A stretch of DNA of 64,000 nt from UMGS1370 sp046957575. GTDB lineage: Bacteria; Bacillota; Clostridia; Lachnospirales; Lachnospiraceae. The notes beneath the pieces were generated by a model. That model was not told the DNA's origin. It searched no databases and saw only the letters and a list, made by a program, of their open reading frames with translations. Shown in pieces: positions 33,782-43,023 of the stretch. The translations under genes were made by a program, and so were the position numbers. Every line of letters starts with the position of its first letter. Positions within the stretch are counted from its first letter, which is position 1. Where the stretch lies: the NCBI GenBank assembly GCA_046957575.1, contig JBKUOG010000004.1, positions 78,937 through 142,936 of the forward strand, given 5' to 3'.

Positions 33782-35077
33782 TTATTTATCTTTCCAATCT
33801 GCCAGCAGTTTCTCCACACTGACCAGTTTCACGCACAGGGAAAACAGATCCATGGCAATCTCTAAGTCATTTAACGGCGGATAGGTGGGGGCAATCCGAA
33901 TATTGCTGTCTTTTGGGTCCTTTCCATATGGGAAAGCAGCTCCGGCTCCGGTCATGGTAACGCCTGCCTTCTTGCACTTTGCCACAATCTCTTTTGCACA
34001 GCCATCCATAGCTTCAAAAGAAATAAAATAGCCGCCTTTTGGACAGGTCCACTCTCCAATGCCAAGACCTCCCAATTCCCTCTTAAGTGTTTCTTCCACC
34101 AGTTCAAACTTGGGGCGAAGAATGTCTGCATGGCGTCTCATGTGCTCTACCATGCCATGAATATCTCCAAAAAACCGGACATGGCGAAGCTGATTCACCT
34201 TGTCATGGCCAATGGTCTGGTTCTTTAGCTGATGGCGGATATCTGCCAGGTTATTTAAAGAAGTGGCCAATGCCGCCATACCGGATCCTGGAAAACTAAT
34301 CTTGGAAGTGGAAGAAAACTTATATACCAAATCCGGATTGCCGGCTCTCTTGCACTCTGCCAGAATCTCAATCAAATGGTCCTGATCATGATCGTACAAA
34401 TGATGAACTCCATATGCATTGTCCCAGTAAATACGGAAATCTCTGGCTGCTGGCTTTAAGCGGGCAAACCGGCGGACAGTTTCATCTGAATAGGAAATAC
34501 CCTGGGGATTGGAATACTTGGGAACACACCAGATTCCTTTAATGGTCTCATCTTCTGCTACCAGACGTTCTACCAGATCCATATCCGGTCCAGTGAGGGT
34601 CATGGGAACGTTGATCATCTCAATCCCAAAATACTCAGTAATGGCAAAATGGCGGTCATATCCCGGAACCGGACATAAAAATTTTACCTTATCCAGTCTG
34701 GCCCATGGTGTGCTTCCCATAACGCCATGAGTCATGGAACGGGCAATGGTGTCATACATCACATTTAAACTGGAATTGCCATAAATAATAATATTGTCCG
34801 GATTTACCTCCATCATATCGGCCAGTAATTCCTTGGCTTCGCGGATTCCGTCCAAGACTCCGTAATTGCGGCAGTCCGTACCGTCATCGCAGGTTAAGTC
34901 TGAACTGCTGTTTAACACGTCCATCATGCCCATAGACAGATCCAACTGCTCTACACATGGCTTTCCTCTGGACATATCCAGTTTTAAGTCTTTGCCCTGG
35001 TATTCCCGGTACTGGGCCTTTAAAGACTTTCTTAAATCCATCAGCTCTTCTTTTGTTAGTTCAGCATACGGCTTCAT
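33782..35077 (-). CDS. Subgroup Ic aspartate-type aminotransferase
   Basis: 431-residue fold type I PLP enzyme of the AspT/Asp_aminotransf family. GKDLKLDMSRGKPC at the N-terminus, WCVPKYSNPQGISYSDETV, the Asp and Tyr in IYWDNAYGVHHL and the PLP lysine in FSSTSKISFPGSG are seen. Subgroup Ic enzymes include aspartate aminotransferases; the substrate here is assigned by family only. The upstream region carries MITE-like copy B. Confidence 0.9.
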   Translation of the reverse strand: MKPYAELTKEELMDLRKSLKAQYREYQGKDLKLDMSRGKPCVEQLDLSMGMMDVLNSSSDLTCDDGTDCRNYGVLDGIREAKELLADMMEVNPDNIIIYGNSSLNVMYDTIARSMTHGVMGSTPWARLDKVKFLCPVPGYDRHFAITEYFGIEMINVPMTLTGPDMDLVERLVAEDETIKGIWCVPKYSNPQGISYSDETVRRFARLKPAARDFRIYWDNAYGVHHLYDHDQDHLIEILAECKRAGNPDLVYKFSSTSKISFPGSGMAALATSLNNLADIRHQLKNQTIGHDKVNQLRHVRFFGDIHGMVEHMRRHADILRPKFELVEETLKRELGGLGIGEWTCPKGGYFISFEAMDGCAKEIVAKCKKAGVTMTGAGAAFPYGKDPKDSNIRIAPTYPPLNDLEIAMDLFSLCVKLVSVEKLLADWKDK

Positions 35078-35227
35078 CAGTTTTCCTCCTCGCTGTTATT
35101 TGGTATGGGGTGTTGGGAATGCCTTCCTTAATATAAGGATTCGGCGCAATTGTGAATATAATAGCACAAATTTTTCAAATATACTACCCCTTATTTTTCC
35201 CGGACTGTATCAGGAATTTCAACAAAT

Positions 35228-35377
35228 GTAACCGTTCAGCCCTGCATCTTCCTGCCAGCTGTAAGCGGACAAGAAGCGTCGGACGTCCGCCCTATGAAGA
35301 TTCCGACAGGAAAACTCTTATGAAAACAAGTTTCAACGCTTTTTCCTGTCGGAATCTTCGCATGGCTGAACTGTTAC
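35228..35377 (+). mobile_element. MITE-like element, copy B (150 bp)
   Basis: Same length and orientation as copy A and collinear with it throughout: ends GTAACCGTTCAGCC and GGCTGAACTGTTAC, inner GGACAAGAAGCGTC, CTCTTATGAAAACAAG and TTTTTCCTGTCGGAATCTTC. Flanks are CAACAAAT (35220-35227) and CGACAAAT (35378-35385), an 8-base duplication with one mismatch. The right flank is only 1 base from the -35 of the MATE promoter. Confidence 0.85.
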
Positions 35378-35386
35378 CGACAAATC

Positions 35387-35434
35387 TTGACAGAATATTG
35401 TGCAGGCGATACAATAGTTAGCACGCTAACTATT
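35387..35434 (+). promoter_or_regulatory. MATE operon promoter with a perfect 22-bp operator palindrome
   Basis: TTGACA (35387-35392), 17-base spacer, TACAAT (35410-35415): a near-ideal promoter. AATAGTTAGC (35413-35422) and GCTAACTATT (35425-35434) form a perfect inverted repeat with a 2-base centre, overlapping the -10 and the start of transcription. Such TAGTTAGC-type palindromes are typical of MarR-family repressors; no marR gene is adjacent. Confidence 0.75.
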
Positions 35435-35451
35435 AAGAAAGGGGTTTTTCC

Positions 35452-36810
35452 ATGTCACAAACAGAAAATAAAATGGGCACTATGCCAGTTTCCAGGCTAT
35501 TGTTCACCATGTCCCTGCCAATGATGATTTCCATGCTTGTACAAGCTCTCTATAACATCATTGACAGTATCTTTGTCGCTCAGATCAGCGAAGCGGCCCT
35601 GACTGCCGTTTCCCTGGCATTCCCAATTCAAAACCTGATGATCGCAGTGTCAGCCGGAACCTGCGTCGGCGTCAATGCGCTTTTGTCCCGTTCCCTTGGC
35701 GAGGGACGTCGGGATGCCGCAGATCTGACTGCTGTAAACGGAGTATTTCTGGCCCTGTTAAGCTATCTGGCATTTGCTTTTCTGGGTCTGTTCTTCTCCC
35801 GCATATACTTCTCCGTTCAGACCAGCAATCCGGAAATTATTGAAATGGGTATTGATTACTTAACCATCTGCACTGTCCTTGGATTTGGTATTTTCGGAGA
35901 AATGATGTTTGAACGTCTTTTGCAGTCTACCGGCCGTACTATCTACAATATGTATTCCCAGGGTGCTGGTGCCATTATCAACATTATTTTAGACCCGATT
36001 TTAATCTTCGGCCTTTTTGGAGCACCGAAAATGGGCATCCAGGGCGCTGCCCTTGCAACCGTTATCGGACAGATTATTGCAATGATCATGGCTTACATGT
36101 TTAATAAGAAGAAAAATGCAGATATCGAGCTTTCTTTTAAAGGATTTCGCCCCCATTGGCATACCATCCGCACCATTTATGATGTAGGTGTTCCCAGTAT
36201 GATCATGCAGTCCATCAGCTCTGTCATGCTTCTTGGCATGAACCGCATTCTGATCGCCTTTTCCGAAACTGCTGTTTCTGTACTGGGCGTATACTTTAAG
36301 CTGCAGAGTTTTATCTTCATGCCGATTTTCGGTTTAAATAATGGTATGATTCCCATTATTGCCTACAATTACGGCGCTCAAAAGAAAAAGAGAATTATTC
36401 ACACCATCAAACTGTCTGTTATCAGCGCTGTTTCCATTATGCTCATTGGTCTGATCCTGTTCCAGGTTTTCCCAAAAGAGCTGCTTCTCATGTTTAACGC
36501 ATCTGAACATATGCTGGAAGTAGGCGTTCCTGCTCTTAAAATTATCAGCCTGAGTTTCTTATTTGCAGGTTACTGTATCATTGTCAGTTCTGTATTCCAG
36601 GCTTTGGGAAACGGTGTATACAGCCTGATTGTTTCTGTCATCCGCCAGCTTTTGGGGATTCTCCCTCTGGCTTACCTGTTTGCCTCTGTGTTCGGCTTAC
36701 ATGCAGTCTGGTTCTCATTTCCTTTAGCTGAACTATTATCTGTCCTGTTCAGCACCATTTTATTTATCCGCATTTACCGGCTGAAAATCAAGCTGCTAGG
36801 CGAACAGTAA
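35452..36810 (+). CDS. MATE-family multidrug efflux transporter
   Basis: 452 residues, 12 predicted helices in two MatE repeats (PMMISMLVQALYNIIDSIFV at the start; VGVPSMIMQSISSVMLLG at the start of the second half). Cation-coupled export of drugs or metabolites. Directly under a strong promoter covered by an operator-like palindrome, so it is probably induced by a ligand that releases a repressor. Nine bases before the NYN-domain gene and cotranscribed with it. Confidence 0.93.
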   Translation: MSQTENKMGTMPVSRLLFTMSLPMMISMLVQALYNIIDSIFVAQISEAALTAVSLAFPIQNLMIAVSAGTCVGVNALLSRSLGEGRRDAADLTAVNGVFLALLSYLAFAFLGLFFSRIYFSVQTSNPEIIEMGIDYLTICTVLGFGIFGEMMFERLLQSTGRTIYNMYSQGAGAIINIILDPILIFGLFGAPKMGIQGAALATVIGQIIAMIMAYMFNKKKNADIELSFKGFRPHWHTIRTIYDVGVPSMIMQSISSVMLLGMNRILIAFSETAVSVLGVYFKLQSFIFMPIFGLNNGMIPIIAYNYGAQKKKRIIHTIKLSVISAVSIMLIGLILFQVFPKELLLMFNASEHMLEVGVPALKIISLSFLFAGYCIIVSSVFQALGNGVYSLIVSVIRQLLGILPLAYLFASVFGLHAVWFSFPLAELLSVLFSTILFIRIYRLKIKLLGEQ

Positions 36811-36819
36811 GGAGTTTTT

Positions 36820-37419
36820 ATGACCTGCGAATATTTATTAGTAGACGGCTATAATATTATTCATGCATGGCCAGAGTTAAAAGAACTGGCTTCTGTCAAT
36901 CTGGATGCTGCCAGAACCTCCCTGCAGGATATTCTCTGCAATTACCAGGGCTATAAAAAGTGCAATGTAATTGTGGTATTTGACGGCTACAAGGTAAAGA
37001 ATAACCCCGGTACTGTAATCCAGTATCACAACATTCATGTAGTTTTTACCAAAGAAGCAGAAACTGCGGATCAATATATTGAAAAGGTTACCCAGCAGAT
37101 GAACCGGCAGTACAGTGTGGCAGTGGCTACTTCAGATAAACTGGAGCAGGTCATCATTCTGGGAAAAGGAGCCATGCGGCTGTCTGCCCGCGATTTAAAA
37201 AAAGAAATCCGGGAAACGAGTTCTGAAATTAAAACGGTTCACTTAGAACGGACACCTTCCCGAAAAAACTGGCTCTTTGATCATGTAGATGCAGAGCTTT
37301 TTGAATATCTGGAAGATATCCGCCTTAATCGGAACCAGCTGGAAGAATCCGGGAAACGTCCGATTCCTGCCTGTTCTCCTTCCGGAAAGAAAAAAAAGAA
37401 AAATCATAAAAAACGTTAA
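36820..37419 (+). CDS. YacP/Rae1-like NYN-domain ribonuclease
   Basis: 199 residues. The N-terminal LVDGYNIIHAWPELKEL and the VVFDGYK and ETADQYIEKV segments are the acidic active-site motifs of the YacP branch of the NYN (PIN-like) nucleases; B. subtilis Rae1 cuts mRNA in the ribosomal A site. The C-terminus is a basic tail (GKKKKKNHKKR) suited to RNA contact. Placed between the MATE pump and mntP in the same operon. Confidence 0.88.
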   Translation: MTCEYLLVDGYNIIHAWPELKELASVNLDAARTSLQDILCNYQGYKKCNVIVVFDGYKVKNNPGTVIQYHNIHVVFTKEAETADQYIEKVTQQMNRQYSVAVATSDKLEQVIILGKGAMRLSARDLKKEIRETSSEIKTVHLERTPSRKNWLFDHVDAELFEYLEDIRLNRNQLEESGKRPIPACSPSGKKKKKNHKKR

Positions 37420-37437
37420 TCTGCAGGAGGATTTCCC

Positions 37438-37995
37438 ATGTCTTTGTTTGAACTTTTTTTAATTGCCCTCGGCCTGTCTATGGACGCCTTTGCCGTATCG
37501 GTCTGCAAGGGCCTGTCCATGCCCTGTATGCGCTGGAAACACGCAGGTATTATTGGTCTGTGGTTCGGCGGCTTTCAGGCTTTTATGCCTGCTCTTGGGT
37601 ATTTTCTCGGATATCAGTTCCGCACAGTTATTACCCGTTATGACCACTGGATTGCCTTTATTCTCTTAGGCATCATAGGATTTCATATGGTCAGAGAATC
37701 ATTTAGTAAAGAAGAAGCCAGCCTGGACTGCTCCATAGCTCCAGGCAATATGGTCCTGTTAGCTATTGCAACCAGTATTGACGCGCTGGCAGTGGGCGTT
37801 ACCTTTGCTTTTTTAAATGTACAAATCGTTCCGGCTGTCAGCTTTATCGGAATTACAACATTTATTTTATCTGTGATCGGTGTACGAATCGGCAATGTGT
37901 TCGGCATCCGCTACAAATCAAAAGCAGAACTGGCTGGAGGCATTATTTTAATGGCTATGGGATTTAAAATTTTAATAGAACACCTGTTTTTCTAG
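37438..37995 (+). CDS. mntP: MntP, manganese efflux pump
   Basis: 185 residues, six helices in two repeats. The paired motifs LGLSMDAFAVSVCKGL and ATSIDALAVGVTFAF carry the conserved Asp residues for Mn export. AGGAGG lies 8 bases upstream of the ATG. No yybP-ykoY (manganese) riboswitch is seen before it; it seems to depend on the MATE operon promoter. Confidence 0.93.
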   Translation: MSLFELFLIALGLSMDAFAVSVCKGLSMPCMRWKHAGIIGLWFGGFQAFMPALGYFLGYQFRTVITRYDHWIAFILLGIIGFHMVRESFSKEEASLDCSIAPGNMVLLAIATSIDALAVGVTFAFLNVQIVPAVSFIGITTFILSVIGVRIGNVFGIRYKSKAELAGGIILMAMGFKILIEHLFF

Positions 37996-38031
37996 TCAGA
38001 AAATTGTCAGAAAACCTTCATAGAAGTTTTA

Positions 38032-38060
38032 TTGGAATTTTCTTCCCTTTGTGCTACGAT
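38032..38060 (+). promoter_or_regulatory. Promoter of the wall-binding protein gene
   Basis: TTGGAA (38032-38037), 17-base spacer, TACGAT (38055-38060). Followed by AGGAGG shortly before the ATG at 38128. Confidence 0.6.
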
Positions 38061-38127
38061 ATACACATCAAAGAAATGATATAAGAATTACAGAAAGCTG
38101 CCTTGCAGCACAACAGGAGGGATTTCT

Positions 38128-39027
38128 ATGAAAAATATGAAACGGTTTTTACTGGCACTCAGCACTGCATCCATTCTTTTATCCGGAGGTACCATGACTG
38201 CCATGGCAGAGACTGGCACTGTTGCAGAGAGCACATTTTCCTATGCTCCCATTTATGTGTACGGAAGTGCAGAAAAATTAGAAGACGGCCGGCTTCACCT
38301 GACTAACTCCAGCACAGAAGCTATCAATGATATTGTTGTAACTACTGAGAATGCTTTGATTTTAGACGCTGTTTCCGGTATGCCCGTATCCTATGAAGAT
38401 ATCAGGCCTGGTTCCACTGTTTACGCTTACGTAGGACCTGCCATGACATTAAGCCTTCCGCCGATTGCCAATGCAGATATTGTGCTGGTTAATATTCCAG
38501 CAGATTATAAGGTTCCGTCTTACGTGATTGTCAAAGCTCTGGATATGCATGAGGACGGCTCTGCTACTCTGACTGCCACTGACGGCCAGGTATATGAAAT
38601 TCCGGCAAACTGCTCTGTTATTCCCTATTTAACCAGACAGATGATTTATGCAGACAGTCTGACTCCCGGCAGTGCCTGCATAATCTGGACTGAAAATGGA
38701 TCCAATACTGCAAACCGGGTGATGCGTTTTAACTCCAACCCATCGGATCACTCTGAAACTTCCGATTCCAGCCAGAATCCAGATTCAGTTCAGAGCTTTG
38801 GCTGGTCTAATCAGGACGGAAACTGGTACTACTACAATTCCGAAGGGCAGCTTCACAAAGGCTGGCTTAAGTTAGACAACGACTGGTATTACTTAAATCC
38901 GGAAAACGGTGTTATGGCAACTGGCTTTATCCAGGTAGATGGAAAGACCTACTATATGCTTTCGGACGGCAAAATGCTGACAAAGTCCATGACCTTTACT
39001 CCTGATTCTTCAGGAGCCCTTCACTAA
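38128..39027 (+). CDS. Secreted protein with C-terminal choline-binding-type wall repeats
   Basis: 299 residues. A signal peptide (KRFLLALSTASILLSGGTMT ending AMA) precedes an unrecognised beta-rich domain of about 185 residues, a Ser/Asp-rich linker (SDHSETSDSSQNPDS) and two to three CW_binding_1 repeats (GNWYYYNSEGQLHKGWLKLD, DWYYLNPENGVMATGFIQVD, KTYYMLSDGKML). The repeats would hold it to wall teichoic acids or similar polymers. The function of the N-terminal domain is unknown. It is a monocistronic gene between its own promoter and a strong terminator. Confidence 0.85.
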   Translation: MKNMKRFLLALSTASILLSGGTMTAMAETGTVAESTFSYAPIYVYGSAEKLEDGRLHLTNSSTEAINDIVVTTENALILDAVSGMPVSYEDIRPGSTVYAYVGPAMTLSLPPIANADIVLVNIPADYKVPSYVIVKALDMHEDGSATLTATDGQVYEIPANCSVIPYLTRQMIYADSLTPGSACIIWTENGSNTANRVMRFNSNPSDHSETSDSSQNPDSVQSFGWSNQDGNWYYYNSEGQLHKGWLKLDNDWYYLNPENGVMATGFIQVDGKTYYMLSDGKMLTKSMTFTPDSSGALH

Positions 39028-39059
39028 TCAGCTTTTCCGGCATCAGCCCTATAACAGCC

Positions 39060-39106
39060 GCAGCCGCATCAATGATTAGAAAATCATAGGTGCGGCTGCA
39101 TCTTTT
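39060..39106 (+). terminator. Strong intrinsic terminator
   Basis: GCAGCCGCA..ATGATT pairs with AATCAT..TGCGGCTGC around a short loop and is followed by ATCTTTTT. It ends the wall-binding protein transcript. The next 160 bases up to tyrS hold nothing I can identify. Confidence 0.85.
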
Positions 39107-39266
39107 TGCCATTTTTAAGCCAACTGTTCTTTCGATTTTTTATAAACCGCTTGCAAAAGCGAACCGAGACTTTCTGCTTCGCTCCGCCACACTTCAGTTT
39201 CTTACAAGGGACCATCGCATCAATGATGAACAGCCCCCTTTGTCTTTATGCAAGCAGGTGGGAGTT

Positions 39267-40487
39267 TTATACAAACACTCTCATAAAGTTCTTTTTCCCT
39301 CGTTTGAGAATCATGCCTTCACCGGAAAGATCTTCTTTTGTATAAGTCTTTCTGGTGTCCTTTACCTGCTCGCCGTCTACAGAGACACCTCCCTGTTCTA
39401 CGTTTCTTCTGGCATCAGATCTGGAACTGCACAGGCCGGATTTGTGCACCAGGCTTAAAATATCAATAGCGCCCTCTGTAAAATCTTCTTCTGATAGCTG
39501 GAAAGAAGGCATGTTAGCAGCGCTTCCGCTGGTAAACAGGGCGCGGGACGCCTCTTTTGCCTTTACAGCCTCTTCTTCTCCATGAACCAGTTCTGTCAGT
39601 TCATAAGCCAGGATTTCCTTTGCCTCATTTAACTGGCTTCCTTCCCATTTGTCCATTTCGTCAATCTGCTCCAATGGCAGGAAAGTCAGCATCCGCAGGC
39701 ATTTTAGTACGTCTGCATCTGCAATATTTCTCCAGTATTGATAGAACTCAAACGGACTGGTCTTGTTTGGATCCAGCCATACAGCGCCGGACTGGGTCTT
39801 GCCCATTTTCTTGCCCTCTGAATTTAAAAGCAGGGTGATAGTCATAGCGTGAGCATCCTTGCCCAGCTTGCGGCGAATTAACTCTGTACCGCCCAGCATG
39901 TTGCTCCACTGGTCATCACCGCCGAACTGCATGTTGCAGCCGTAATTCTGGTACAGCATATAGAAGTCATAACTCTGCATAATCATGTAGTTAAACTCCA
40001 GAAAACTCAGCCCCTTTTCCATACGCTGCTTATAGCATTCTGCGCGGAGCATGTTGTTTACAGAAAAGCATGCGCCTACCTCGCGGAGCAGTTCTACATA
40101 GTTTAATTTTAACAGCCATTCTGCATTGTTGACCATTAATGCCTTTCCCTCTGAAAAATCAATAAACCGGCTCATCTGCTTTTTAAAGCAGTCGCAGTTG
40201 TGCTGGATGGTTTCTGTTGTCATCATCTGGCGCATGTCAGATCTGCCGGAAGGATCTCCGATCATGCCTGTGCCGCCGCCGATTAAGGCAATTGGTTTAT
40301 TGCCTGCCATCTGCAGACGCTTCATTAAACACAATGCCATAAAATGGCCTACATGAAGGCTGTCAGCCGTAGGATCAAAACCAATATAAAAGGTTGCCTT
40401 TCCTTCATTTACCATTTTTTTAATCTCTTCTTCATTGGTTACCTGAGCAATCAGCCCTCTGGCAACTAATTCTTCATAAACTCCCAT
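39267..40487 (-). CDS. tyrS: Tyrosyl-tRNA synthetase
   Basis: 406 residues from the ATG at 40487 (AAAGGAG upstream). Class I motifs: HVGHFMAL (HIGH) and KMGKTQ (KMSKS); YDFYMLYQNYGCNMQFGGDD is the tyrosine site, and a C-terminal S4 domain (SRSDARRNVEQGGVSVDGEQ) binds tRNA. The open frame to 40511 adds eight codons without a ribosome site. Expression is controlled by the T-box leader just upstream. Confidence 0.96.
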   Translation of the reverse strand: MGVYEELVARGLIAQVTNEEEIKKMVNEGKATFYIGFDPTADSLHVGHFMALCLMKRLQMAGNKPIALIGGGTGMIGDPSGRSDMRQMMTTETIQHNCDCFKKQMSRFIDFSEGKALMVNNAEWLLKLNYVELLREVGACFSVNNMLRAECYKQRMEKGLSFLEFNYMIMQSYDFYMLYQNYGCNMQFGGDDQWSNMLGGTELIRRKLGKDAHAMTITLLLNSEGKKMGKTQSGAVWLDPNKTSPFEFYQYWRNIADADVLKCLRMLTFLPLEQIDEMDKWEGSQLNEAKEILAYELTELVHGEEEAVKAKEASRALFTSGSAANMPSFQLSEEDFTEGAIDILSLVHKSGLCSSRSDARRNVEQGGVSVDGEQVKDTRKTYTKEDLSGEGMILKRGKKNFMRVFV

Positions 40488-40554
40488 TTTTACTCCTTTC
40501 TTGTCAACCATGTGTAAGTGTGTGTTTTACTTCATAGGAAGCATTCCTATGCAA

Positions 40555-40584
40555 TAAAAAAGCCTCGTCCTAAAAAGGACGAGA
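40555..40584 (-). terminator. T-box terminator before tyrS
   Basis: On the minus strand CTCGTCCTTTTTAGGACGAG is a stem directly followed by GCTTTTTT. It lies just after the T-box bulge sequence and would be disrupted by the antiterminator on binding uncharged tRNA. Confidence 0.85.
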
Positions 40585-40890
40585 CATGCTCTCGTGTTAC
40601 CACCTTCATTTACCATACGCTCACGCTGTATGATCTCAGCAGGTACATCCAAACCCATACCAGGCCAACTGGTTCGTGATTTTAAAAATACCCCGGCACT
40701 GTAACGTGCGCCAAATCCGTCGCAGCCTACTTGGAAAACCGCGGTCTTAGACTGTCATATCCGCTCTCCTGTTCGGTGTGAAGCTCTGGGATGTATTCGC
40801 CATCTGCTTTCCACGCGCCTCTCATCAGCCGGCTGCTTTCTGTGTGCTTGTGCAGACAGGTACTTGTTCCCTTCATTGCCTGTTGGTGTT
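40555..40890 (-). promoter_or_regulatory. T-box leader specific for tRNA-Tyr
   Basis: On the minus strand AAGGTGGTAACACGAGAGCA is the T-box antiterminator sequence (near 40607-40588). The stem I specifier loop reads GGCGAATACATCCC, with TAC (Tyr) at 40795-40793 as the specifier codon, matching the downstream tyrS gene. Uncharged tRNA-Tyr should allow read-through. Confidence 0.93.
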
Positions 40891-41062
40891 GAAATTACTG
40901 GTATTATAGGAAAAGAAACTTCTTTTGTCAAGGACTTTTTCATTCCGCAGCTGTTCACCCTTGTCATGCATACTTTTTACTTGCCTATTTGAAATTTTTA
41001 TACTATAATTTAGCCTTATAAATCAGCACTGCACTACATTAAACTATATGGAGGTATCTACC

Positions 41063-42091
41063 ATGGGATTTAAATTTGTTCAAAAGCTTCCGGATCCGTC
41101 TGAAATCCGCGAGCAATACCCGCTTTCTTTGGAACTGACTGCCATCAAGCAAAAACGGGATGATGAGATAAAAAAAGTCTTTACCGGAGAAAGCGATAAA
41201 TTTCTGCTGATTATCGGCCCATGTTCTGCAGACAACGAGGATTCTGTCTGCGATTATGCCTGCCGCCTGGCTAAGGTACAGGAAAAAGTTGCAGAAAAAA
41301 TCATTATTATTCCCCGTATCTACACCAATAAACCCCGCACTACCGGCGAGGGGTACAAAGGCATGGTCCATCAGCCCAATCCAGAAGACAAGCCGGATAT
41401 CTATGAGGGCTTAATTGCCATCCGCAGCCTTCACATGCGGGTTCTGCGGGAAACTGGACTGTCCACAGCAGATGAAATGCTGTATCCGGAAAATCTGCGC
41501 TATTTAAATGACATGATGTCCTACATTGCAGTGGGTGCCCGCTCTGTCGAAAATCAGTTCCACCGCCTGGTGGCCAGTGCCTGCGATGTACCTGTAGGCA
41601 TGAAAAATCCTACCAGCGGCGACCTTTCCGTTATGCTGAATTCCGTTGTGGCTGCCCAACACAGCCATGACTACATCTACCGGGGCTGGGAAGTTCAGTC
41701 CTCCGGCAATCCTCTGGCTCACACGATTTTAAGAGGAGCCGTCAATAAACATGGACAGAATATTCCAAACTATCATTACGAGGACTTAAGTCTGCTTCAT
41801 CAGCTTTATGCCCAGCGGAATCTGGCCAATCCAGCCTGTATTGTGGATGCCAATCATTCCAATTCCGGCAAAAAATATCTGGAGCAGATCCGGATTTCCA
41901 AAGAAGTCCTTCACAGCCGCCGTCACAGTGCAGATATTAAAACTATGGTCAAGGGATTAATGATAGAAAGTTACATAGAATCCGGAAGCCAGAAAATCGG
42001 CGATGGCTGCTACGGCAAGTCCATCACCGATCCATGCCTTGGATGGGAAGATTCAGAGCGTTTGATTTACGATATTGCTGAATCTCTATAA
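41063..42091 (+). CDS. DAHP synthase (3-deoxy-7-phosphoheptulonate synthase)
   Basis: First step of the shikimate pathway from PEP and erythrose-4-phosphate. Type I-alpha (AroFGH-like): LLIIGPCSADNEDSV, IPRIYTNKPRTTGEGYKG, GARSVENQFHR, MKNPTSGDLSV and the metal-binding IVDANHSNSGKK. The start at 41063 is chosen because GGAGG lies 8 bases upstream; the frame's first ATG at 41048 overlaps that site. Members are usually inhibited by one aromatic amino acid; which one cannot be told here. Divergent from the tyrS T-box. Confidence 0.95.
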   Translation: MGFKFVQKLPDPSEIREQYPLSLELTAIKQKRDDEIKKVFTGESDKFLLIIGPCSADNEDSVCDYACRLAKVQEKVAEKIIIIPRIYTNKPRTTGEGYKGMVHQPNPEDKPDIYEGLIAIRSLHMRVLRETGLSTADEMLYPENLRYLNDMMSYIAVGARSVENQFHRLVASACDVPVGMKNPTSGDLSVMLNSVVAAQHSHDYIYRGWEVQSSGNPLAHTILRGAVNKHGQNIPNYHYEDLSLLHQLYAQRNLANPACIVDANHSNSGKKYLEQIRISKEVLHSRRHSADIKTMVKGLMIESYIESGSQKIGDGCYGKSITDPCLGWEDSERLIYDIAESL

Positions 42092-42113
42092 AGTTCAGGG
42101 AAACAAAAAAGTA

Positions 42114-42156
42114 AGGAGCATGTCAATGACGATTCACCATTGCTATGCTCCTTTTT
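42114..42156 (+). terminator. Intrinsic terminator after the DAHP synthase gene
   Basis: AGGAGCAT..AATG pairs with CATT..ATGCTCCT and runs into TTTTTC. A typical short stem with internal loop. Confidence 0.8.
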
Positions 42157-42180
42157 CATGAAACATTGAGATGGCAGCGT

Positions 42181-43014
42181 TTACGCCATCAGACTGGAGA
42201 TTCCAAAATAAGCAAATACGATTACGCCCAGTACAATTCGGTAGTACCCGAAGAACTTAAAGTCATTTTTCCGCACATAACTTAACAGGAATTTGATAGA
42301 CAAAATGGATACCACAAAAGAGGTTGCCATGCCGATCAGCAGATAGCCAATCTCAGGGCCGGTAAACATGCGGCCGAATTTGACGATTTTTAAAAGGCTG
42401 GCTCCAAACATAACCGGAATTCCAAGGAAAAATGAAAACTCTGCCGCTGCGCCTCTGGAGCACCCTAAAATCATGGCTCCTAAAATCGTAGAGCCGGAGC
42501 GGGAAGTGCCCGGAATCAGGGACAAAAGCTGAAACAATCCGATAAATAGAGCCGTCTGATACGTGATCTGACTGGTTTTCTGAATCGGAAACGCCGTATT
42601 GGCATTGTGGTTTTCCAGTACAATAAACAGAACGCCGTATAAAATCAGCATGGAAGCAACTACATAAGAATTCATCAAATATGCATCCAGTATATCGTCA
42701 AAGGGAAGCCCTACAATAGCCGCCGGAAGACAGGCAATGATGATTTTGGCCCACAAAGATAATGTCTCCTGTTTCTGGGAGCGCTTTTTCCTCGCTGAAA
42801 ACGGATTCAATTTGTGAAAATACAGCACAACAACTGCAAGGATAGCCCCCAGCTGGACCACTACCATAAATACATTTTTGAAATCTTCGCTTAAATGAAG
42901 AGGAATGATTTCTTCTACCAGGATCATATGGCCAGTACTGCTGATTGGCAGCCATTCTGTAAATCCCTCCACAATTCCCAGAACCAACACTTTCAACACT
43001 TCAAAAATTTCCAT
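42181..43014 (-). CDS. uppP: Undecaprenyl-diphosphatase (UppP/BacA)
   Basis: 277-residue membrane enzyme that recycles the wall lipid carrier and gives bacitracin tolerance. GIVEGFTEWLPISSTGHMIL near the N-terminus and PGTSRSGSTILGAMILG in the second half are the two active-site motifs. Gap of 9 bases to ung upstream. Confidence 0.96.
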   Translation of the reverse strand: MEIFEVLKVLVLGIVEGFTEWLPISSTGHMILVEEIIPLHLSEDFKNVFMVVVQLGAILAVVVLYFHKLNPFSARKKRSQKQETLSLWAKIIIACLPAAIVGLPFDDILDAYLMNSYVVASMLILYGVLFIVLENHNANTAFPIQKTSQITYQTALFIGLFQLLSLIPGTSRSGSTILGAMILGCSRGAAAEFSFFLGIPVMFGASLLKIVKFGRMFTGPEIGYLLIGMATSFVVSILSIKFLLSYVRKNDFKFFGYYRIVLGVIVFAYFGISSLMA

Positions 43015-43023
43015 ATCCTTCTC

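Noticed and set aside
37996..38031. Terminator after mntP
   Set aside because: TCAGAAAATTGTCAGAAAA has no stable stem; no terminator could be supported.
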